Source: Megaleporinus macrocephalus (Eukaryota > Chordata > Actinopteri > Characiformes > Anostomidae). Taken from it: DNA of 64,000 bases. Shown piece after piece: positions 49,356 through 60,689 of this stretch. Within the stretch, counting starts at the first letter, position 1; the number at the start of each line of letters is the position of its first letter. Made by a program: the position numbers and the translations under genes. Location of the stretch: positions 186,001-250,000 of the forward strand of contig CM038715.1 of NCBI GenBank assembly GCA_021613375.1. The letters are read 5' to 3'. Under the pieces are notes generated by a model. The model was not told where the DNA came from. It made no database searches and worked only from the letters and a program-made list of their open reading frames with translations.

Positions 49356-49574
49356 ATGAGAAGCATTTCAGAGTTGAGCTGGCGTATCTGAAATCCACCA
49401 ACTACAGAGTGAACTAAAAGGAGAACTGGTTGGTGCCAGGTGACGAGGAGGTGCTGATGGTCGGTCCTCCAACAGTATTGGGTGGGACAGGTGGGTGGTT
49501 ATTACCTCAGGACATACTGGTCTTAGGAAGCCGTGTTGATAGACCTGGGATTGTGGGATGGTAAATAGGGTCAC

Positions 49575-50867
49575 AGGAGCTCTGTAAGATATAAATGGAG
49601 GGTATTATACTCCATAATATTTAACTAATGTTTAAATAGACTCATGTCTGTATTTTAACTCAGGACGTGTTACAGGACTACTCCTGTTTTGTTGATATGA
49701 GTTTGTTTTAGCCCCACTTCGTTTGTTGAATAGTATGTGTCTTAATAAATGCTGATCAAAACTTTAGAGCTAAACTGCATATAAACGAAAGGTGAAAGAA
49801 GCTCAATATTTAATTAATGAGAAGTCAATACTAATGATTTTACTCCAAAATCCAGCAAACCTAACACAAAATTCCAACTGCAGTCCATGTTTCAGTACCT
49901 GGTTTCAAGCGTCTTCTGCAAATTCCAGTGTTCCATATGTGGATCAAGTGAGCTTCCGTTTCACCAGATTTTCTTTCTTTTCAGTTCCACCTTAAACATG
50001 ACAACAGTTACATGTTGTCACATCAGGCATTCTAATAAAAACAGCTGCACCAGTTTTTACAGTGGGAGGAAAAAATCTGAGCATGAAGCTGACGAATAGG
50101 ACGCTGTCTTGTGTGATTCATTTGCTTTTCTCTTCTTTAGCTTTAGTCTGCTTGTATAAAGACCTCCTCATTCACACTCAATGCTAATGCCTCCACTTCA
50201 GCAGGCATATCTGCCTTGACGCCACATGCATACTCTCTATAGGAGCAGCAGCCTAATCAGTGACGTATATGGCTCTAACTGAAAGCCTGATAATCACAGT
50301 TAATAAATTAGAAGCCATTTTCGAGGCACCACAGTTAAAGATCATGAGAGAAAGTGGGTTTAGTCTTACACGGTTTGGTATGATTCATCACTCTTATTAT
50401 AATATTAAGTAAAATAAAATAGACAGTTTGGATTCAGACAGTTGGATTTCAGGTTAACTTTAACTGATGTCACTGAAGGATGTTGAGTTTAATGTCCAGA
50501 TGAATTTGAATTGGAAGTTAAAGTCGATTCAGTGTTTTTTGTTTTTTTTTAGGAATGCCAATGAAAAAGGTCCTTGATGTTAGAAAAGCATGAACATGTG
50601 AGGATGGCAGAAAGATAAGCGGAGGTTGACCTTGTCCTAAAACAAAGACTAACAATTGCTGACAAGCGAGCGCTATCTTTTCGATGCTAAAACCTTTATT
50701 TAGTGCTGCTGATGATAATTAGTAGAGCGCTCTGAGTGTTACATACTTAAATTAGCACTAACGACTCAATATGAATAGATAACATTAAGAACAACCTCAA
50801 AGCATGTTCTCTGAACTGAACACCAGTGCCCCCTTGTGTGCTTTTTGGTTTAGTGCAATACCTGCCC
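49575..50867. other. No gene recognised
   Basis: AT-rich intergenic sequence between synpo2l and myoz1 without recognisable exons. Confidence 0.5.
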
Positions 50868-51607
50868 TTACAAAAAAGAAGTTTATTCCAGTGTACCATT
50901 AGTTTACTTCTTTTAAACTAAAAGGAAGTGAGTATGCTTTCAGTTTACTTTTGATGTACTTCTCAGTGATATACTAAACACAGTTATACTTAAGTATACT
51001 TGGGTTATACTGACAAGCATAGAACAGTCTAAGTATATTTGGTCTTTACTTGTACTTAATCTTTTGATTGAGATAGTAGAAGTAAGTATTCTTGCTCAGC
51101 ACAAAAACACATTCAGTACAATATTTATTTAAAATTTGATTTATAAAGATTTATAAAGATACAAATATGTATATTTATCTGAGTGTGTCTTGTTTATTTT
51201 ATGTGTGTCCACTGGTGAGTAAGGAAACATTGTTAAGCTCTATTTTAAGTAGAAAAAAAACTTAAACCTAGTCATATACCTTAAAGTACAACAATAATAT
51301 AAGCAGTAAATAATGAGTATTATGTTAAGTTCACTTAAAAAAAACAAGCTAATAAACTAACAGTGAACCCTTAAGATTACTTTTAGTGTAGTTGCAGTAC
51401 AAAAGATATAAACAAGTATACTTGGTTTACTACTCTTACACTTAAAGTGTACTTAAAAGAATACTTTTAAAAACTAGAAAGTGGACCGATTTAGTCCCAA
51501 GAAGTATTAAAATAGTACATATACAAGGATACTACTAGAACAATGACATTAGTATAGTAACTGCATAAAGTATAATTAATAAAATAAACTTACTTTCTAA
51601 AAGGGTG
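50868..51607. mobile_element. Non-autonomous DNA element with CCCTT/AAGGG ends (about 740 bp)
   Basis: The left end CCCTTACAAAAAAGAAGTTT and the right end (read inverted) CCCTTTTAGAAAGTAAGTTT are imperfect inverted repeats. The interior is rich in AAGTATACTT-type self-complementary words. No clear target duplication was seen. Its left half recurs at 46192-46530. Confidence 0.6.
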
Positions 51608-52925
51608 TTCACCCAGCAGACATGTTTGTTACCCTGATCCTATCTAGTATATATATATGTGTGTGTGTGTGTGTGTGAGAAAGTGGAAAAATACATAGAA
51701 GCACATAAAGACAGAGAGATATATATGTTTATTGCTATAGTTCCAGTGTTTCAACCATTAAAAATGAGTAATTTGCCCAGACTCAGAAAACAAGACCTTC
51801 ATAATAACACTTTTCTCTAACAGCTTGTTGCTTTCTCTTGATGTGTTGTGTTATCATGTTCTCATTCAAGCTGAATCTCTATTACTCATACAGCTGTAAT
51901 CATAACATAGCGAGTATTTACCATTGATTCCTACCTAAGTCTCTGTGTACATTCACAGCATGCATATTAACAAATCTGATAATACAAAATGAACATCTCA
52001 GTGTACAACAACTATGTGTCCTATGTAAAAAAAAAAGGAAATAAATGGAGGGATTTCTACTCTGGAGTCTCTCTTCCTTGTTTACCTCATTTCCTATCGT
52101 TTTCCATCTTCTAATCGCTCCAGTGCCTAATTTAACTTTCAACAGCCAGCTACCAAACCTCAGAGGAGAAATGGTACCTACCACAAGGTCTGTTTTAATA
52201 GGTTATGTGACGCTTTAACTATACAAAAAGGAATCTTTTTTTTTTTCATACATTTACACACTAACATGATTAAAGGGGCGAATAAGGGTTCATCTGCACA
52301 TGTAAACTATGTATGGGAACAAGTGAGGCACAAGACAGAAGCGGGCGTCATGTTTGTTTTGCAAAAGCATCCTCCACGGTGACAGCAGAGGCAATGAAAT
52401 GTGAAAAGATGTAGCGCTCACATGATGAAGCAGCATGAGCCATGCACTGAGAAATGACACATTGTGCTTTTTCAATCTGTCATGCAGTCATCTCCGGCAT
52501 ACGTCTTCACGCTGGGAGCCGCATGCATTGCTGAACAATGCATGAAGACAGCTATGAGGGATCGGCATCTGCATCTTTTGCAGTCGGAAGCAGCTTCTCA
52601 GTGAAATAAGCACATGCACCAAGCAGACTAATATCCAGATAGGTGGAAGTTTGCTTGCAGGTCCAGAGATCAGGGCATGTGTGCAGTGTGTGGTTTGTAC
52701 CATCTCTCCTGAGGTTATCAGTCTCCACACGGTTCCGCATTCTTTGAGCACATCTCTCTTTGTCAGAATCACTGGGCCTCGCTGTCCATCGCTCCTTCAA
52801 ATAAGCTAATTTCTTTATAACATCCTGTGGCAACTTTGACACATGTATACAAACCCTCTAGAGTTCTTGGGTATCACATAAGTCCATAACTCTCTGCAGT
52901 GGAATGAGATCTTCATTCATCATCC
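51608..52925. other. No gene recognised
   Basis: A GT microsatellite is at about 51657-51678 and a polyA run at 52026-52036. Frames in 52290-52842 on the minus strand are not recognised and show no family signature. Confidence 0.45.
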
Positions 52926-52931
52926 TTGATC

Positions 52932-52941
52932 TTTATTTATT
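52932..52941 (-). terminator. synpo2l: Possible synpo2l polyadenylation signal
   Basis: Overlapping AATAAATAAA on the minus strand, about 750 bp past the stop. A weaker ATTAAA variant lies nearer (about 53471). The 3' UTR length is therefore uncertain. Confidence 0.35.
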
Positions 52942-53692
52942 TCACCTTGATCTGTTGTTCTCACCTCCCCCTCTCTCTTACTCTCTTTCTCACTCTCTGT
53001 TTTCACTCCTCGGTAATCTTTTTTGTCTATCACCTTTGTGTGCTGTCACCTTCGATGGCTTAAGTCATGTATCGGGTGGTTCCTGTGCATGGCTCTTAGT
53101 GAGAATCAGAGACCAGCCTTCATCTCCAGTTAGAACAGCCATTAAGTACAAGTTATTCATTTTCAGAATCAGGAAAAACATAAAACAACGGAAAACATAA
53201 CAACAAACAACACAGCAGCTTCAACAACTCAATATAATGTTCAGTACTTCCAGCCTCTTCCTGGTATTTTTCCACACCTCCCAAGTTCAGTCATAGAAGT
53301 TTTCTCCAAGTATTCTCTTCTATTCTATCTTCTATTGTATGTGCTTGGGATTAAAAGTATCTCCTTAAAATGAATCTCTTCTCCTTCCTGGCTAATTTTG
53401 ACTGTAAATGTAATAAATGAAGGGTGGTCTCTGAAACTGCTATACGTTTTCTGAACTTTCTGCATGGCACTTTAATACCATGACAACAAAGTGAAAAGAA
53501 ATGCACACAATCTGTAAATCAGCTACTTGAATTGACCCACTGATAAAAAAAATATTGTTGTGAATCATGCAATCATGACCGTCTTACTACTTAAGCAATA
53601 AGACCCCATTTCAATACTGATTCATAGCACAGCTACACTGTGAAGTGATGTGTGTTACTTTCTGGTGCTGGTTCTTTATGGTGGAGTGAAAT

Positions 53693-56325
53693 TCAATAGA
53701 GCATGGAGCCAGGTCTCCAGACGTTGGGCTGCAGGCCCATGCTGGAGGTGCTGAAGCGGGGTCTGGGCACTTGCACATTCTGGCTGCTTCCAGACACTGC
53801 AGGGCGCCCCCGGGTGGGAGACAGGGGGCTCAGCTCTGGAGCACTCTTAAACTGCTTGGCTGCCTGGAATGGGGTGTGGACTTGCATAGGATTGGGTGCT
53901 GGGATAGGAACTGTATTGGCCACAGGGGTGGTGGCGAACTTGGGCAGTGCTGGTAGAGCTGCTGAAGGGGCGGGTGGTGGGGGAGAGAAGGGTGCAGCAG
54001 GTCGAGGAGCGACAGGAGGAGGTGAGGTGATGTCAGAGCGCCACATGGGTTCAGCCAGAGTGGTGGCCGACCGTGGGACAATCACGGTGGGACTCAGGGT
54101 CATTGGTGTTGACATTGGGGTAGGGGTGGAGAATCGCTTGATCTCATAGACACGAGTGGCTTTCACAGGGACTTGCCTTGGTGGATTCAGAGAGCTGCCC
54201 ATACTGCTGATTCCATTCTGCTGCTGTTGGTATGTGGAGACGGTCTGAGGGACTCCTCCCCCATAACTGAACAAAGTGGAGTTGAGCTGGTAAGGCTGCC
54301 TGCTCATGAAGTCCAAAGCTTTGATGCCTTGCTTGTGTTGGCCAGGTGCTGTTTTGATTCCGCTTCTTGCACCCTCGTTTGCTTTACCGCCTCGCTGAGC
54401 CAGTGGAGGGCAGGACGGAGACAACAGTGGGTTATAATTAATAGGAGGAGGGGCACGGACATTGGGAGAGTATTTCCAGTGAGCCGGGAGAGAAGGTGTA
54501 GGTGAGGGTTCACGAGGTTGGGCTGGAGACTTTGGTTGTTTGTCCACTACGTAGCGATCCATGCGACTCTGTCGACGTGCAAATAGTTCTGCTCCCTTTC
54601 CTCCCATCTGGGGGATCTCAGGAGTGTTGTGTGCTGGCTTTGGAGCTACCGGTGGAGCTGTTTTGCCTCTTTGAGCCTGCATGAAGTTGCAAGCCTCAGC
54701 ACCCAGGTTAAGAAAATCCTCTTCTGGACCTGACTCAAAGCCAGGCTCTGCCCCAGAGCGGGACCTGTCGTCGAGGTTCTGCACTAGAGACAGTAATTCA
54801 GGATTATAGGACACAGGCTTCTTCTCCTCAGGCTTGCTAAACATAGGTTTCTTCGTGTTGCGGCGACGGGCATCCTGCAAGATTCCTGTACGGGCAGCTG
54901 GGACGGAGATCCTCTGCTCTCGTGAAGAAACCTCTGTGCTTGAATTGGAGAGGGGATATTGCTGAGCCATGGGCGTCACTGCTGTTCCAGATGAAGTGGT
55001 TGCCACTGAGATATATGGGCAGAAGGAAACCTTGTGAGCAGGTGACTGCTGCGCATTCAGACCTTGAGGAACCTGTGCAGGAACTTGAACATGGGCCGGG
55101 GGACTTGCAGGAGAAGGGATGTAAGGGGATGAATAGGACTGTGATGACACAGGAGCTGGTGGTGGATACTGATATGGGTTACTTGCTGCGGTGGGAGGAG
55201 GGCTAAAGGGCATAGTTTGTGCTGGTGGAGAAGAGTAAGGCTGGACAGCGATAGCAGGGTTCGGGTTATAAGGTGGAGCAAGAGCAGCTGTTGGAGAAAA
55301 AGGTGCAGACATCCCCGAAGTCTGTAGTGAGAAAGCTGGGCCATTTAAGGCAGGGGGAGAAAATGGAGGAGATGTCATGGAAGAGGATGGAGAGAAGACC
55401 GATGGAGGGCCACTGACTGTGGCTGGTCTTGGGGGGATGTATAGAGAAGCAGTGGAGATGGATCTCTTTTGATCAGAGCCAGATGCAGCAGGAGAGAAAG
55501 GAGCTGATACAGGTGTCATGGATACCCCTTGGGCCTGAAGTGGGGTGCTCTTGCCAGTGTTGGGCCTGAAGACGACTGGGGCCGTGGAGGCTCTATGGCT
55601 GACACAGCCGGGGGCAAAAGGTCTGGCAGTTCTATTGTAGATCGAGCTTCCAGAGGAAGGATCTGATTGCTCTGGCAAAGTTCCTGCCACAGGGGCCATG
55701 GGCGTTTGGTTTGGAGAAGACAGCACCATGCTGGTTCTGCTCACCACCATGGGCTCCCCATTCACCATGCTGCTACTCTGAGAGGAGAACGGTGTAACCG
55801 GAGTAACAGGCGTGTACATCACAGTGGGGTTAGGCTGCTGCTGGGGCATAGAGACCGGGGTCAGGGTAACTGGTGTGGATGTATGTTTTTCAGTTTTCTT
55901 CCTCTGTTGCTCAAAAAGCTGTGCCCCTTTTCCTGAGGTGGCATTCAAGCCTGGGCTGCCCTCTGTGTCCCCGTTACCGTCAGTTAGCACACAAGCTGAT
56001 GTCCTCCTCTCCAACACATCCAGATAGCCACTATCCCAGGTAGGATCTGGTGCTGTTGAAAGGCTATCCTCGTCCAGCTCGGACTCACTGCCCAGGAAAA
56101 AGCTCTCGTCCTCGGTCTCTCCTTCTGTGTTGCTCAAGCTTTCACCGTCGACACTACCGAAGCAGGTAAGTGTGTACTTCTTTGCCCGCTGGCGGCGCTT
56201 CTTGAACATAAGCACACCTTTCGAGTGAGGGTTTGGCGCATCAGTCAGCAGCGAGGCAATGGTCCGACACTTGGATCGAGCCTCCTTCACCTGCTTGTCC
56301 TGCACGCTCTCGCTCCTGTGCAGCT
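53693..56325 (-). CDS. synpo2l: synpo2l terminal coding exon
   Basis: The acceptor TTTCGTCCACAG (AG at 56327-56326) precedes AG-CTG-CAC, completing a Glu codon with the G from the upstream exon. It is open for 2633 nt to TGA (53695-53693). It carries almost all of the protein in one exon, as in mammalian SYNPO2L. Confidence 0.96.
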
Positions 56326-57510
56326 CTGTGGACGAAACAAAACAGTTAGAGCTGACTGTGTAGGAACAGAACTGTATATATCGGTTTTACAGGCTACCAG
56401 GCCAAAAAGAGTTCATTATTTTAGAATAAAGACATCACAGATTCTGTCCTAATTTCATTACTGAAGGTCACTGACTGAAGTGGGCAATGACCAAGACAGA
56501 TATGAATGCTAATGTCCTCCTGTAAGCTCACAGGCATGTGTGAAGCTCTGAATCTAAACATCACGCAGGAGGAACGTGGGATCCCTATTACAAGTTTCTG
56601 TCATAAGAGCTAGTTAACGTTTACAGTCATTTCAGATGCATTTACAATATGAATAGACCAAAGACAAAAACTGATAGTGGTTTATAAGATGGCCTTTCAC
56701 TACTTAACCTCACAACTCTATTTTTATTTGTTTTTACACTTACATGGTCTTTATAGGCTCTGGATAAAAGGGTATTACTTTTATTTGGAGACATAAAAGC
56801 TCTGAAATTGGACACTGTAACACTGTTGGTAGATACTAAAAGCAGGTTTGGCACAGATCTGCCCATGGTAAATCTGTGAGCTCACCCTTCACTACAAATA
56901 GCCCGGCACATTCTAACAGTAGGAGAGAGTGACCTCTGAAAGGCTGGACAAAATAGAAGACAGTTGGGTTCCTTAGCCACAGCAAATGTAAATGTCTAAA
57001 GTGGAAACTTGGCTGTGTCATTTGTGAAATGAATAAAGTTTGAACCAAAAAAAGTAAAATCAGAACATATTTAAAACTAAAGCCTGAAAAAATATTGTCT
57101 GTATGGGTTTGTAAATGTATTAAATACACTTTCACTCTTCTGAAGCAAATACGAATGGTGCTGACGTGCCTCTTTACTCACTGAACTCTATTCAGCTATT
57201 CATTTACCAAAGGTTTCAATCTTTCTTCACAGCCTAGAGGGTACTGAAACCTGTAAGAGCAGTTCAGTTCATCACTCAAGCCTAGATGAAAGAAAAGATC
57301 TAATACTCATCAAAACAGACTCAGCACCCAGAAAAACACAAACCTAAATCAACCTAAAAGCTTGACATCTCTACCAGTGCCAGAATCCACACACATCTCC
57401 ATCCAACTCCACATCCACACACTCAAACTTTCAAAGAAGTCCTCAGGTTTACCTGCGTAGACGGTGGGTGCTACATGTTCCACCTCAGAAGGCAAAGTGA
57501 GGCTCTTCAT
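53693..57510 (-). CDS. synpo2l: synpo2l, synaptopodin 2-like, PDZ-less form (two coding exons)
   Basis: Joining 57510-57453 and 56325-53693 gives 2691 nt and 896 residues. SYNPO2L (CHAP) is an actin-associated Z-disc protein of heart and skeletal muscle. Family landmarks: KCRTIASLLTDAPNPHSKGV and MFKKRRQRAKKY (about residues 39-70, the second a basic NLS-like run), an acidic SESELDEDS region, GKGAQLFEQQR (about 150), SREQRISVPAARTGIL (about 490), GAELFARRQSRMDRYVV (about 595), SPTPSLPAHWKYSPN, GIKALDFM (about 690), EIKRFSTPTP and a WRPGS C-terminus. Long Pro/Ser-rich stretches separate them, as in mammals. Adjacency to MYOZ1 also separates it from SYNPO2, which pairs with MYOZ2. The N-terminal PDZ domain of the long form is absent from this transcript model, and no PDZ exon was recognised in 57510-64000. 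Confidence 0.95.
57453..57510 (-). CDS. synpo2l: synpo2l alternative first coding exon
   Basis: The ATG at 57510-57508 codes MKSLTLPSEVEHVAPTVYA and ends GCA-G at donor GTAAAC. Its phase (1) matches the terminal exon acceptor. An in-frame TGA lies 72 nt upstream (57582-57580) with no other in-frame ATG between, which supports the start. The intron to the next exon is 1127 bp. Confidence 0.8.
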
Positions 57511-57580
57511 GTTGAAAAGCCTGTGAAAAGCCTGTTTGGTCCCCCACCTTCACTCTAGCATCGAATGGAAGGACACATAC

Positions 57581-57628
57581 TCACATGCTGGTGGAGAGCA
57601 GCCAGCAATCTCTGGGGACTTTGCCCAT
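57581..57628 (-). promoter_or_regulatory. synpo2l: Upstream ORF in the synpo2l short-form leader
   Basis: ATG-GGC-AAA opens a 15-codon frame ending ATG-TGA, out of frame with the main start. It would lie in the leader if transcription starts near 57640, and could then lower translation of the main frame. Confidence 0.35.
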
Positions 57629-57668
57629 GCTGGTCCTGAACCCTCTAGTCCATGGCCCGGGCAAGACC

Positions 57669-57675
57669 TTTTAAA
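57669..57675 (-). promoter_or_regulatory. synpo2l: Possible TATA-like box for the short synpo2l transcript
   Basis: TTTAAAA on the minus strand, about 160 bp upstream of the ATG. A start about 30 bp further on would give a leader near 130 nt. Confidence 0.35.
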
Positions 57676-58291
57676 GACCTTTTGTCTATCCATGACACCC
57701 TGCCGCAGCCCCAAAGAAACCCCATTATGTCATTCGAACTATTTCAGTCAGTGAGCAGCACTGATGAGCACTGCCCACCTGTCTGGGCACACCACTCCCT
57801 GTCTGTCCTGACTACTTGGTAAGACACCACAGGCTCTAAGCATTGTTGGCATCTCCAGAGACCCCGCAGGGTCGCAAAGAACAAACTGCTCATGGTTACC
57901 ATCGTCACTCATTACTGCTGTCATCTGTGTCTGTGTTGATACCTCACACCATATGGCCACGCCCAGTCACAAGCCCCCAGAGCCATTACGCTATCTTAAT
58001 CAGTCCTAAATTGTGAAATCTCAGAGCTCAGGGAACAGAAATGAGAGAACAGTTTTGTGTCCTAACTATTTAGCAATGGGCAAGCGTCATTATCAGTTGT
58101 GTTAGACCTCCTGTAGTAATAAAAGTCCAAATTAGAGATTGCATATTTGGAATCAATGAGTGCTGGTATCAGGGTGATGTCAGAGGAAAATGTTGGTTTG
58201 GATATTGGACAGTAAATAACAAGAATCTGATCCTGCACCAAGGCGGGACTATAACAGAATACATTAACTTTGTGTGATAGCTTGTTGTTAG

Positions 58292-58495
58292 CAGTGCTGG
58301 ACGATATGGCCATAATTCATATTGCGATATATTCTGATATATTCTTGATACGATATAATTCTGATATGGATATAAATAATTTAAAGGCCTCCGAAAAACT
58401 GCCAAGAATCCCTATAATGGAAGTCTGTATCTACTTTATCAATATAATAATCTTTCTTGTTTTGAAAATTTAAATACAGTGTTATATATATATAG

Positions 58496-58555
<60 letters not shown>

Positions 58556-58596
58556 CTTGTTTTGAATTTTAAATACAATGTTATATATATATAGTG

Positions 58597-58672
<76 letters not shown>

Positions 58673-59103
58673 CTGTATTTAAAATTCAAAACAAGAAAAA
58701 ACACAAATATACAGAATAATAAATAATCACTAACTAATTCATTTCATTTGACTGTAATTGCAGAAGTAAAAATGTTACAACACACTGAAATTGTTGTCTG
58801 AACATGAGCTAATATGCTGCTCACTAGATAATGTTATGAAACTCAGTCAAACATTTGTGAAACGATGAAACATACTATACATTTATACATATACTATCTA
58901 CTAACATACTATACATTTATACATTTATGTACTGCTGCCACCGTCAGGTGAAAGGAACAATTGCAATGTACCGATGGGCCCTTAAGGGTGATTCCGTGGC
59001 TACCCTGCCGTAAATAACACATATCGAAATGCCGCAAAAATGATATCACCATTATAGAAACATATCACTGTAAATACCGCTATCGAATTATTGTCCAGGC
59101 CTA
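58292..59103. mobile_element. Non-autonomous hAT transposon (812 bp) with internal AT foldback
   Basis: Ends CAGTGCTGGACGATA and TATTGTCCAGGCCTA are inverted repeats. The 8-bp duplication GTTGTTAG is exact (58284-58291 and 59104-59111). The interior contains long AT tracts at 58498-58551 and 58600-58666, bounded by repeats of a TTTCTTGTTTTGAA motif. No coding capacity. Confidence 0.88.
58453..58697. repeat. AT-rich palindromic region inside the hAT element
   Basis: TTTCTTGTTTTGAA followed by TTTAAATACARTGTTAT occurs directly at 58453 and 58552, and inverted at 58667-58697. (AT)n tracts lie between the copies, so the region can fold back on itself. Confidence 0.85.
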
Positions 59104-59435
59104 GTTGTTAGTTGTGTTATTTCTTGTGTTATTGCCATTTGCTATGGATAACATCATATCTAACTTTCATAAACTTGTTGGTAATTGCTGCAGAGTGTAT
59201 ATAATACTGATTAAAATAACTGAGATAGCAAAACGCATGCCCCAAGTTGTCATCTGAACCCATCAGTCCATCTGTAAATAACTCCACCACTTGGGGTAGA
59301 AAAAATTTAATGTTTTGTTTTTTTTTCAAGCTCAACAAAATCAAAACAGTATCAACATACTGATCAATTCTCAAGGTTTTAGTATCAGTGTTGGCCAACA
59401 AGAGGTTTATTTCATATTCTAGTTCAAACTATTAA

Positions 59436-59808
59436 AGGGAAATATAATGCTCTTCTGTTTTCACTTTAGTGTGTTATGCAGCTTTTTGTGAATGTAAACG
59501 GTCTTTTGTAACAGATAGCCCTTTTCTCTGTTTCTTGGTGATGTCATCTCGAAACACAATTCTTATTGCTTGCCTTCAGGCGAACTTGGCACATCCTTAC
59601 ACAACACACAGCAACTACTGGAGGCCATATAGGCACAGTGTCTGAGCTGACGAGTCAGAGCACACTGGACTCATCGGTAAGGAGGCTTAAAGACACAGGG
59701 TCTCTAAGAGAGCATCTCAGACAGAGGGTTAATACAGATGTACTGTTTATCCGAGTAGACCCAGAAATAAAATTATGAACACTCATAGTGAGCATAATAG
59801 ATCCACTT
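59436..59808. mobile_element. TTAA-flanked non-autonomous DNA transposon (373 bp)
   Basis: Starts AGGGAAATATAATGC and ends GCATAATAGATCCACT, with TTAA on both sides (59432-59435 and 59809-59812). It shares GTGATGTCATCTCG, GAGCACACTG and AAATAAAATTATGAA with the element at 17876-18364. Confidence 0.7.
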
Positions 59809-59812
59809 TAAA

Positions 59813-60689
59813 CTCTGCATTTTATTGGATACCAGTGTTAAAAATGAGTTAGGAGTTGAGGAATATCAAGATAGTTATTTTATTATATTTTTTAATTATT
59901 TGATTTAATCGTATGTGCTTGTTCTTTTGTACAAAATAAAATAACTAAATACATAATTATTAAAAATAAACTTACATAACTTAACAAACATACGTAACTT
60001 AAATTGCTATAACTCATCAGTCTTGGTCTAATGATCTCAATATTGTAAATAATTGTATATATTATGTACTTGATGTAGCTATTATGAGGATCTAGCACAT
60101 CGCCATGAAATAGGTGGTGGGAACTGTGGACTGGAGTCCAGCACTAGCTCTTATTATGTAAGTGTCATTTTAATTAACGCAACATTATTTACATTGAAAT
60201 AACAGCTTCAAAATCATTTAGTACACTTATCATAGGGAGTATGGCATCTCTGTCCATGCTACTTTGGGCCTGGAACACCTGCTATAGTGCTGTGTGCAAG
60301 AGACCTCTCATGAGCTCTGCATGAGACGTGGAGGACGTGAGCAAGAGACCAGAGTAAATCTCAAGAGTGTTTTTACAGAGAGATAATTGGATATGAGACA
60401 CTTTCACAGCTAACAGGGACAACAATAAAAATCTGACAGTAGAGTCTTCATCCCTGCCAGTGTCAATGTTTATGATTGTGATTGGGATGTAGGTTTCGTA
60501 GTTTTTCAGGCTGAACTTGTGGGAAAAGGTTTAGTCAGTCTCTGTCAACCTCATGCCAAATAAGCTTTAACAGTGTGCAACCTCCTGTAAAAAAATAAAT
60601 AAATAAAAATTGAGTCACAAAATGAGGATGCTGTGCCATTTACTGAGAGAAGGTCCCAACAAAACATTTCTGACCATGAACTATGTACA
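59813..60689. other. No gene recognised
   Basis: AT-rich DNA upstream of synpo2l with no exon or element recognised. Confidence 0.45.

Noticed and set aside
53703..56027. Plus-strand frames opposite synpo2l
   Set aside because: Shadow frames of the synpo2l exon on the other strand.
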